The notes beneath the pieces are model-generated. The model saw nothing but the letters and a program-made list of their open reading frames with translations. It ran no database searches and was not told the origin of the DNA. Shown piece by piece: positions 60,401 to 64,000 of a stretch of 64,000 nucleotides of DNA; position 1 is the first letter of the stretch; each line of letters begins with the position of its first letter. The position numbers and the translations under genes are program-made. This stretch comes from Balanoglossus misakiensis (lineage: Eukaryota; Hemichordata): positions 10,044,001 through 10,108,000 of the forward strand of contig CM082583.2 of assembly GCA_040954595.2 (NCBI GenBank). Reading direction: 5' to 3'.

Positions 60401-63339
60401 CCTTTAAAAGAATTCTCCGATGTTTACGGAGTTTCCGACAGCAAATTGATCTCCGATAACAAATATCACCCAGACACCGTGTCCTGAGGGCGTTACTAGG
60501 CAAAATAGTCCTGATGGTTTTAAATAGCCATGGATGCACTGATATAGCACGATTTTCGTATGTACGTCGGCGTACGGCAAGTCATGCAAATATTGAGGAC
60601 ATCCGCAACTGTTCCACTACAGCATGCTTGTAGAAAAAAATGTACCAGTACAAGCAATCTATCAAACAAATTCAACCCAGGAGAGACGTCACTTGTGTTC
60701 TTAACAGAGTGTGTATTGATTGACAGCGTAATAGTTCATAAAACTCTCATATGTGGTTCAGATCAATGCCTCGCTTCTCATAACTCATGTAAGTTACTAA
60801 TCATACATTGTTGAGTAGCTATGGTTGGGTGTTATTTGCATTCTCCCACCAACTGCGTGATTTGAACTTTAAAACAATTCCAGTGGGTCCAAACCGTTGG
60901 TCTTCTTGACATAGATTGATGGAGACTAAACAACAGTGCCTATGTACAAAATTTTACATACATAAAAAAGTACATTACACTCTACTAGGAGATGCAATGA
61001 AGAGATATGCTGGGAACTCACTCACGTACCAGGTGGTTTTCCAGCATTATTATAAACTTTGTTGCTGAAATTACTTACACACATGAAATTCTCAGGGGAA
61101 TTTTTCAGTGGCAGAGACATCATGCAAGAATCTTATAGCAAGAGAAATAATAAAAGCACAAGTTTATAATTCTTCAAGCTTCAGTCATCATAACAGGGTA
61201 TATTAACTGAGCACAAGGAGATAGACATTGCCCTTTTAAACCAAAGAAAATTTGCCGTCGACAAGAGCCATCCTCACATATTCACTGCTGAAGTGTAATA
61301 GACACTTCACTGATTCAAGTATAATCAGAGACAAGCAAAGGCGTTTATAGCAATAGTGTATATACCACTAGCTGATGGAACATATCTGGTATGAATTCAT
61401 CACTTGCTATAAAAGCAACGTGAGGATGGCCATAATGAGTGATGATGCAGATCGCTCTCGCCGGTCGTGCTCTCGTATGATAATGAAAATTATGAAATAT
61501 TCAGCTGATATAGAAGTTGTGTGGACACGGTCCGATGATTGATTCAGCTTAACGCACTCAACCCTCCATGACTCGCAGTACTCCAAATGTCATTAATTTT
61601 CATTCTGTGTCAGAGCCTGATCGCTCGCTAGTCTACTTCCATTAGTTCCCCACCCAATCAAATAAATTCATTAGCGACATGAAAAGAACAAAGACCGCAT
61701 AATTGCCTTGAGAGGCTGAATTAGCGGTGTTTGACACAATAGATATCGAACCATGTAACCTTTACCATTACCAAAATAGGTTGTGACACCAGAATATAAC
61801 AAGTTTTGTTCCCTGGGGTTTATTCTGAATCAGAGGAGTTGAATGGATGTGATTATAGGCAACATATGGGGAATTTTGGTTCTGGATTTCTTTGCTGTGG
61901 AGTTTTCATAACATTTTCTCATTTTAAGTGTACTCCCATCACAATAGCAAGCAAAAAGTGAAACACACTCACAGACTGCAAGTGTTTTGGCATAATTTGC
62001 CTGTTTATCAGGCATGACACTGTTTTGCCAGCAACATATAGATCTTTTGGCAGCAGCCAAATCCAGTGTAATAATGTCTCGATGTGGCAGAGTTGATCTA
62101 ATGGATTTCACTGCAAGTAACATTAAACCTGCTAGATGGTTTTGATGAGTTGTTTGGTGACTGACTATACACAGTGCACAGCTGCTGTAGCATAAACATT
62201 GTGATGCGGTGCTTGTCTGGTGAACAAATCAGAGTTTGTGTAATGTTAGACCGCACTGCCGGTCTACTAACAGTAATCTAACGTCATTCAGTAGAAGCAT
62301 GGCATGAAATTAATAACCTTTTATTTAGCAAGGCTGGGTTTTAATTTCAAAGCGTTTTCTTTTCGTTTCCGTTGTCACTTGCGTAGAGATTCTCAAGTTT
62401 TTTTCATGTGTATGTGGATGGAGGCCATTACCACTGTAGCAAAATTTGTTATGTATGGGTAATTCTAGACACCAAAATACATCTCTCGCATGAAAAAAAA
62501 ATGTTGATTTTGATTTACATGTTGAAAGCTAAATCTCTGGTGAGGTACTGATTTTTGAATGCTTTAGATGAAATCCAGTGAACTGATGGGTATTTCAGAA
62601 GTAAGCCATCCATGCATTGTCAACTTTGGTGCAACAGCTGGCTGTATCCCTGCACCACACAACCAGCCCCATGAGAATGACGGAAGCAAACGTCCCTAAC
62701 TGGCCGAGTGCACGTACGATCCCTTGACGCATGATGTATGCTGCTCTCTACCGATGTCAGAAATGAAAACACGCCCGATGCATCTCAGTGGACTGGCGTG
62801 TGATGATGATGAATAATCTTTCAGTGGTGCAGGGAGACATCAGTTTTGATGACTTTAGAGCATTCATTTTAGAGTGTGGTTGTCCTTTATCGTAAGAAGG
62901 GCAAGAGCACTCGTCTCAGGAAGTATTGCTCATTTTGGAGAAAAATTCTAATCAGTCAAACTATAGTGTGTTTTGTCAGTCTCTTCTCCTGTGTGTGGAT
63001 TTATGGCAGGAAAGATGAATCTTTTATGAAACATCTGTCGCACTGCATTAAAGAACCCACTGAATCACCTCGGATAGACAAAACCAGTCAAATAATGCAG
63101 TCAGTTTTCTGGGTTGTCTTGCGGTTTGGCCTTTAAGAAGACTACATGATTAATGGCCATGTTAGTCCTCACTTTGTCTCTATCCGGTAGCCATAAATCA
63201 ACAACAGCTCTCGTCAATGTTAAACTATAATTTCATCATTAATAAGAAAATTTTATAATTTGTCTCAGACAAGGACAACTCCGGTCAACAGGATGAGAAA
63301 GCATTGTTTGATAAAGTAGACACATTGGCTCCAAATGAG
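383..63339 (+). CDS. unc-13: UNC-13/Munc13 homologue, eight joined exons, partial at both ends
   Basis: Munc13 proteins prime synaptic vesicles at the active zone by opening syntaxin through the MUN domain. The long isoforms carry an N-terminal C2A domain that homodimerises or binds RIM. Joined exons are 383-482, 41552-41669, 42154-42277, 43838-43954, 45927-46123, 46467-47173, 48396-48573 and 63274-63339, about 535 codons in all. Every junction is GT-AG and every phase matches. The product begins inside C2A ([15 protein letters not shown], then [20 protein letters not shown], then a segment ending DARFELP). It continues through a disordered linker into a calmodulin-binding segment ([15 protein letters not shown]). 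This order and these motifs are those of UNC13A/B and the invertebrate long unc-13 isoform, not of UNC13D, which lacks this N-terminus. The start codon exon is upstream of the window; C1, C2B, MUN and C2C are downstream. Family assignment is very secure; E8 is less certain than E1-E7. Confidence 0.95.
574..774. mobile_element. MITE, copy A (AGGGACWGGTCAGTTT inverted termini)
   Basis: The 201-bp element begins AGGGACAGGTCAGTTTCTTC and ends GAAGAAACTGACATGTCCCT, an imperfect inverted repeat. The interior has several GTGACC/TCACCC words and a GTGGATATC block shared with copy B at 933-1124. It has no coding capacity. Target-site duplications are not clear, so the superfamily is left open. Confidence 0.75.
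881..1150 (+). repeat. TTAACCCTTTCACCCC-family dispersed repeat, copy 1, split by MITE B
   Basis: The left part (881-932) reads TGCCATGGTTCAGTCCAAAC then TTCTATAGTAAGGTTGGACT. The right part (1125-1150) reads AGAGGGAACTAGGGGTGAAA. Compared with the uninterrupted copy at 54313-54392, the two parts join at the CTCTA/CAGAGGG point, so MITE B entered later. Confidence 0.7.
933..1124. mobile_element. MITE, copy B, nested in an older repeat
   Basis: The 192-bp element begins AGGGACTGGTCAGTTTTTTC and ends AAACTGACCAGTCCCT. Its interior matches copy A (GTGGATATC block; GTGACCCCATCACCCA; GGGTGACC) and contains a 13-nt poly-C run. Both flanks belong to one TTAACCCTTTCACCCC-family repeat, split by the insertion: left GTAAGGTTGGACTTCTA, right AGAGGGAACTAGGGGTGAAA. 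Confidence 0.78.
1219..1760. repeat. CGCGAAAATTT fold-back repeat cluster
   Basis: Two direct units of ~90 bp (1319-1405 and 1406-1504) share GGAGTT, GAATGCGTAAATTAATCGTC, CGCGAAAATTTA and GAAAATTTCCCGTTTTACAA. A third unit at 1549-1644 is inverted (TGTAAACCGGGAAATTT … TTACGTGACGATCAATTTTC … AACTCC). The centre of inversion is an AT-rich spacer near 1505-1548. Looser related words extend to both sides. The stretch is CpG-rich compared with its surroundings and noncoding. Confidence 0.75.
3895..3920. repeat. (GA)n microsatellite, imperfect
   Basis: GAAAGAGAGACAAGAG followed by (AG)5. Confidence 0.8.
7790..7819 (+). repeat. Poly-G tract, interrupted
   Basis: About 30 nt are nearly all G, broken by one A and a TT. 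A second uninterrupted run of 15 G lies at 7894-7908. Both are able to form G-quadruplexes on the sense strand (inference). Confidence 0.85.
7983..8121. mobile_element. hAT-like MITE
   Basis: The 139-bp element has 14-bp inverted ends: CAGCCGTGTTCTCC on the left and GGAGAACACTGCTG on the right (13 of 14 pair). The interior is AT-rich and noncoding. CAG…CTG ends fit the hAT superfamily. The 8-bp flanks (TATTTGTT and TATTGTCT) are only partly alike, so a decayed 8-bp duplication is possible but not shown. Confidence 0.6.
11688..11695. promoter_or_regulatory. CRE palindrome TGACGTCA
   Basis: A perfect full CREB/ATF site inside intron 1. One such 8-mer is expected about once per 65 kb by chance, so function is unproven. 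Confidence 0.25.
12386..12402. repeat. (GA)8 microsatellite
   Basis: AGAGAGAGAGAGAGAGA-type tract in intron 1. Confidence 0.8.
13404..13417. promoter_or_regulatory. RFX X-box-like palindrome GTTGCCCGGGCAAC
   Basis: A perfect 14-bp palindrome with the GTTGCC…GGCAAC arms of RFX binding sites and a CG centre. RFX factors drive ciliary and some neuronal genes. Regulatory use here is inference. Confidence 0.35.
16301..16441. repeat. Diverged ~97-bp tandem duplication, each unit with an X-box-like palindrome
   Basis: GTTGCCATGACAAC at 16306-16319 and GTTGTCATGACAAC at 16402-16415 are 96 bp apart. Flanks match in order (ACC before; CTCAT or GTCAT after; then GAGGAAAATAAAG at 16332 and AAGAAAAGTAAAG at 16429). 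Both palindromes fit the loose RFX consensus RYYNYYATRRNRAC. Confidence 0.45.
18557..18570 (+). repeat. Poly-C tract, 14 nt
   Basis: Uninterrupted C run in intron 1. Confidence 0.9.
21226..21270. repeat. Alternating purine-pyrimidine (GT/CA) tract with inverted symmetry
   Basis: TGCATGTGTGTGTGTGTG … GCATGCACGCACACACATGCA. The two ends pair (TGCATGTGTGTG with CACACACATGCA), so it can form a cruciform or Z-DNA. Confidence 0.65.
23343..23426 (+). repeat. TTAACCCTTTCACCCC-family dispersed repeat, copy 2
   Basis: It reads TGGTTTCGTCCAAACCCATA, then TTGGACCTCTATACACAGAA and AGGGGTGAAAGGGTTAA. The order of blocks is the same as in the copies at 881, 44721 and 54313. Confidence 0.65.
39286..39296 (+). 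repeat. Poly-C tract, 11 nt
   Basis: Uninterrupted C run near the 3' end of intron 1. Confidence 0.9.
41552..41669 (+). CDS. unc-13: unc-13 exon E2: C2A domain, middle
   Basis: The acceptor is CTTTCTGTTATTGCAG and the donor GAG|GTATGT at 41670. The first base completes the Phe codon split from E1; 39 codons follow and the exon ends in phase 0. The peptide contains [19 protein letters not shown] followed by [12 protein letters not shown]. The family equivalent has LTVEVWNKGLIWDTMVGT and then IPL, a very characteristic Munc13 C2A signature. E2 is separated from E1 by a 41-kb intron and from E3 by only 484 bp. Confidence 0.96.
41670..42153 (+). other. unc-13: Intron 2 of the window, 484 bp
   Basis: The donor is GTATGT and the acceptor TTTGTAG. 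No repeat or ORF of note is seen. Confidence 0.9.
42154..42277 (+). CDS. unc-13: unc-13 exon E3: C2A domain, C-terminal strands
   Basis: The acceptor is CTTTTATTTGTAG and the donor TATG|GTAAGT at 42278. The exon starts in phase 0 and ends one base into a codon. It reads [15 protein letters not shown], then [20 protein letters not shown] and ELPY. Vertebrate Munc13 has EGPGEWLTLDS, then EICGTKDPT and LLDAHFELP at the same positions, so this closes the C2A domain. The frame stays open into the intron to a stop at 42616-42618; that extension has no recognisable homology and is taken as intronic read-through. Confidence 0.95.
42278..43837 (+). other. unc-13: Intron 3 of the window, 1.56 kb
   Basis: The donor is GTAAGT and the acceptor TTTCCCAG. 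The E3 reading frame runs on for over 100 codons past the donor but without homology. A TACATGTA occurs near 43225. Nothing else stands out. Confidence 0.88.
43838..43954 (+). CDS. unc-13: unc-13 exon E4: Glu/Lys-rich helical segment after C2A
   Basis: The acceptor is TTCTTCCCCTTTCCCAG and the donor CACT|GTATGT at 43955. The exon starts and ends in phase 1 (117 nt, 39 codons). It reads [19 protein letters not shown], then [19 protein letters not shown]. It corresponds to the vertebrate segment PEEEARYWAKKLEQLN plus MRDQ directly after the C2A domain. The heptad-like Leu/Glu/Lys spacing predicts a helix or coiled coil. Because the exon is symmetric, skipping it would keep the downstream frame. 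Confidence 0.92.
44225..44291 (+). repeat. TTAACCCTTTCACCCC-family repeat, copy 3, degenerate
   Basis: It keeps ACCATTGTTTTC and GGAAATAGAGGTGAAAGGGT. The middle has diverged. Confidence 0.5.
44721..44808 (-). repeat. TTAACCCTTTCACCCC-family repeat, copy 4
   Basis: In this orientation: AACCAGTACCCTTTCACCCC, then ATTTCCCTGTGTAA, ACAGAAAACAATAGATTTG and CACCAAACCATGGTCA. This is the reverse complement of the block order in the other copies. Confidence 0.7.
44828..44843 (+). repeat. Poly-G tract, 16 nt
   Basis: Uninterrupted G run in intron 4. Confidence 0.9.
45398..45440 (+). pseudogene. 43-bp intronic copy of part of unc-13 exon E6
   Basis: This segment matches 46773-46815 in exon E6 at 39 of 43 positions with no gap, including the exact 18-mer GAATACTCAGACTCGCCT. 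In the E6 frame it reads [15 protein letters not shown] against [15 protein letters not shown] in the exon, and reaches a stop (TAA) at 45458-45460. It lies in intron 4, upstream of E5. The CAG just before it cannot serve as an acceptor, because joining to E4 creates an immediate TGA. It is best seen as a dead partial duplication of exon sequence. Confidence 0.7.
45927..46123 (+). CDS. unc-13: unc-13 exon E5: linker with conserved DSDY and NASxHQY motifs
   Basis: The acceptor is a T-rich tract ending GCCAATTGTAG and the donor is GAG|GTGAGA at 46124. Two leading bases complete the codon from E4, giving Ser, then [11 protein letters not shown], a short spacer, and [17 protein letters not shown]. 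Vertebrate Munc13-1 has DSDYRSE and NASVHQY in the same order and spacing, which makes orthology over this otherwise poorly conserved linker convincing. The exon ends with a Tyr/Asp/Pro-rich stretch ([11 protein letters not shown]) that leads into E6. There is an in-frame ATG at 45932, but the reading frame is already open from E4, so there is no need for a start there. Confidence 0.92.
46124..46466 (+). other. unc-13: Intron 5 of the window, 343 bp
   Basis: The donor is GTGAGA and the acceptor TGTAACAG. It is the shortest intron in the window and has no distinctive content. Confidence 0.9.
46467..47173 (+). CDS. unc-13: unc-13 exon E6: large disordered linker exon with two internal repeat arrays
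   Basis: The acceptor is GACTTTTTTGTGTAACAG and the donor GATAG|GTCAGT at 47174. The exon is 707 nt (235 codons plus two bases), far longer and more GC-rich than its neighbours. The peptide opens [18 protein letters not shown] and is dominated by Tyr, Asp, Glu, Pro, Arg and Ser. Residues 33-66 are tandem YPxxx units. Residues 108-184 are ~20-residue units built round DSPRxS and SSPR. The end is acidic and Ser-rich ([17 protein letters not shown]). No folded domain is visible; it should be intrinsically disordered, like the acidic or Ser-rich linker between C2A and the calmodulin site in vertebrate Munc13. Many Ser-Pro-Arg sites suggest proline-directed phosphorylation (inference). Frame continuity with E5 and E7 supports it as coding. 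Confidence 0.9.
46563..46664 (+). repeat. unc-13: In-frame 15-bp minisatellite in E6 (YPxxx units)
   Basis: Seven units are translated as [29 protein letters not shown] and YPERE (5+5+5+5+4+5+5 residues). Units two to four are near-identical at the DNA level (GAT-TAT-CCA-GAR-GGR type). One unit is one codon shorter. The array is noted as a repeat inside the coding exon. Confidence 0.85.
46788..47018 (+). repeat. unc-13: In-frame ~20-residue SPR repeats in E6
   Basis: Four degenerate units follow the pattern [Y/L]xDSPRxSxxSSPR: [40 protein letters not shown] and [13 protein letters not shown]. The Asp of each DSPR falls at exon residues 110, 130, 151 and 170, a regular 19-21 residue period. 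Confidence 0.85.
47174..48395 (+). other. unc-13: Intron 6 of the window, 1.22 kb
   Basis: The donor is GTCAGT and the acceptor ATTTCAG. It contains a short CGCGA-rich repeat fragment at 47651-47720. No coding sequence is recognised. Confidence 0.88.
47651..47720. repeat. CGCGA-rich repeat fragment
   Basis: ATTTTCGCGAGTTGAAATTT … TTCGCGAGTATTAATTTTCG shares its word type (TTCGCGA, AATTTTCGCG) with the cluster at 1219-1760 but not its unit order. Confidence 0.5.
48396..48573 (+). CDS. unc-13: unc-13 exon E7: calmodulin-binding segment, anchors 1, 5 and 8
   Basis: The acceptor is CCAATAATTTCAG and the donor GAG|GTAAGT at 48574. One leading base completes AG|C (Ser) from E6, then 59 codons follow, ending in phase 0. 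It reads [20 protein letters not shown], an acidic stretch ([12 protein letters not shown]), and [18 protein letters not shown]. The last part matches the vertebrate Munc13 calmodulin site around ANWLRAFNKVRMQLQEA. The anchors Trp (1), Phe (5) and Val (8) are all present with identical spacing. An AG at 48370 could look like an acceptor, but using it in the E6 phase gives a stop (TAA) after six codons. Confidence 0.93.
48990..49000 (+). repeat. Poly-C tract, 11 nt
   Basis: Uninterrupted C run early in intron 7. Confidence 0.9.
50397..50410 (+). repeat. Poly-G tract, 14 nt, after a short GT run
   Basis: GTGTGTGT followed by 14 G, then AGGGTGG. Confidence 0.9.
54313..54392 (+). repeat. TTAACCCTTTCACCCC-family dispersed repeat, copy 5, best preserved
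   Basis: It reads GTACCATGGTTTGGTCCAAA, TTTCTATAGTGAAGTTGGAC, CTCTACAGAGGGAAACTGGG and TTGAAAGGGTTAA, uninterrupted. It therefore serves as the reference for the split copy at 881-1150. Confidence 0.7.
58706..58719. promoter_or_regulatory. X-box-like site ATTGCCATAGCAAC
   Basis: It fits RYYNYYATRRNRAC at every position and is close to the ideal GTTGCCATAGCAAC. It lies in intron 7. Chance occurrence is not excluded. Confidence 0.25.
58894..58905 (+). repeat. Poly-C tract, 12 nt
   Basis: Uninterrupted C run in intron 7. Confidence 0.9.
61267..61430. repeat. Nested inverted repeat
   Basis: Outer arms GCCATCCTCACAT (61267-61279) and ACGTGAGGATGGC (61418-61430) pair at 12 of 13. Inner arms TTTATAGCAA (61344-61353) and TTGCTATAAA (61404-61413) pair perfectly. 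A further TTATAGCAA lies at 61133. It could be a short fold-back element. No target duplication is seen. Confidence 0.45.
63274..63339 (+). CDS. unc-13: unc-13 candidate exon E8: supplies anchor 26 of the calmodulin motif
   Basis: This is a 66-nt, phase 0-0 segment between an acceptor (TTTGTCTCAGACAAG) and a donor (GAG|GTACTA). It reads [15 protein letters not shown], then DTLAPNE. Joined to E7 (…HLAE|DNSG…), its Phe falls exactly 26 residues from the E7 Trp counted as 1. In vertebrate Munc13 this position is the Trp of SLWF, the distal anchor of the 1-5-8-26 calmodulin motif, and KALF aligns with KSLW. That spacing is the main support, as the splice sites are only moderate. A stronger-looking acceptor 5 bp upstream (CTCAG at 63268) would shift the frame into a TAG. 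The next exon is off the window, so the donor cannot be confirmed. Confidence 0.65.
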
Positions 63340-64000
63340 GTACTAAAAAATTATTCTTGGTCAGAGACACCTTGGTCGATATTTTTAGAAGTAAATATTA
63401 AGGTATTAGCCATAGCTTGACGTTTGTTTTGAAAAATGCGATTTCAATATCAACACTTAGCTTAGCTGAAGGAAATGAACAACTATAAAAATAATTACCA
63501 TCAATCCAAAGAAGTCACAGGTGGACTCAGCTTAAAGATTTTCATCTTACAGTCACATATTTTAATGCTGCAATTGCTTGGTGATGTGTCGCTATAGCAA
63601 CAACTAAACACAGGTGAAAATATATATTGGGCACGCATTTTGATTTAATATCCAGACCACCTTTTAAGGCAGTTTTAATATTGCGAGTGAAGTCGTCTTT
63701 CGAAGCTAATGTTTTTAGTTGTAATATTATTGGGAGTATTTTATTGTGTGTTCTAATCCATATGGCAGTGTAACTACGCTTTATTATGTGCATGTCACAT
63801 GAGCAGCGTTCACCAGACAATAAATCTGGCATTGTGTATGTTTGCACATCATATGTGTCCAATAAATGGGATATCTAAATGCAATTTAGAAATGATTTTG
63901 GAAGTAAAATTGAACGTTGTATAGGGAAAATTCATATGTAAATAGAAAATTCGGATATTTACTTTTTATATAATAAAGAACAGTCAGTTTTAAAGCAGAT
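63340..64000 (+). other. Noncoding, start of the intron after E8
   Basis: No segment resembling the next Munc13 exons (the region leading to the C1 domain) is found. An X-box-like palindrome lies at 63588-63601. A minus-strand ORF of 106 codons at 63542-63862 has no recognisable features. Confidence 0.65.
63588..63601. promoter_or_regulatory. X-box-like site GTCGCTATAGCAAC
   Basis: It fits RYYNYYATRRNRAC at every position and lies 250 bp after E8. Weak evidence on its own. Confidence 0.2.

Larger units (their letters stand above)
48574..63273 (+). other. unc-13: Intron 7 of the window, 14.7 kb
   Basis: The donor is GTAAGT. The acceptor depends on E8 being real. The intron holds three poly-G/C runs (48990, 50397, 58894), one TTAACCCTTTCACCCC-family repeat near 54.3 kb, a nested inverted repeat at 61267-61430, an X-box-like palindrome at 58706 and a possible but unproven exon at 49216. 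No other gene is recognisable on either strand. Confidence 0.7.

Overview
This window is metazoan nuclear DNA. It is AT-rich, with long introns, GT-AG splice sites, degenerate short transposons, and many dispersed copies of the palindrome TACATGTA and of CGCGAAAATTT-type repeats. That repeat style suggests a marine invertebrate (lophotrochozoan such as a mollusc or brachiopod, or an invertebrate deuterostome). The sequence alone does not let me name the species.

The window holds one recognisable protein gene, on the + strand: an orthologue of UNC-13/Munc13, the presynaptic vesicle-priming factor. Eight exons join in a consistent reading frame: E1 383-482, E2 41552-41669, E3 42154-42277, E4 43838-43954, E5 45927-46123, E6 46467-47173, E7 48396-48573 and E8 63274-63339. 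E1 to E3 encode the N-terminal C2A domain of the long isoforms (the RIM-binding and homodimerising module in mammals). E4 to E6 encode a coiled segment and a long disordered Tyr/Asp/Pro/Arg/Ser-rich linker. E7 plus E8 encode the calmodulin-binding module. The exon carrying the start codon lies before position 383. The C1, C2B, MUN and C2C parts lie beyond 64000.

Layout: 1-382 is noncoding (end of the upstream intron). 483-41551 is a 41-kb intron that cuts the C2A domain. 41552-48573 is the exon-dense core with introns of 0.3-2 kb. 48574-63273 is a 14.7-kb intron. 63340-64000 is noncoding. The large introns hold two related ~200-bp MITEs (one nested in an older repeat), a fold-back repeat cluster, a hAT-like MITE, a dispersed TTAACCCTTTCACCCC repeat family, nine long G or C homopolymers, and palindromes resembling RFX X-boxes. 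I found no tRNA, rRNA, CRISPR array, or transposase or reverse-transcriptase ORF.

The points most worth a second look are: (1) a 43-bp copy of part of E6 inside intron 4; (2) a calmodulin 1-5-8-26 motif whose last anchor sits alone in a small, frame-preserving exon 14.7 kb downstream; (3) an exon-6 linker built from two different in-frame tandem repeats; and (4) a duplicated ~97-bp intronic unit that keeps an X-box palindrome in each copy.
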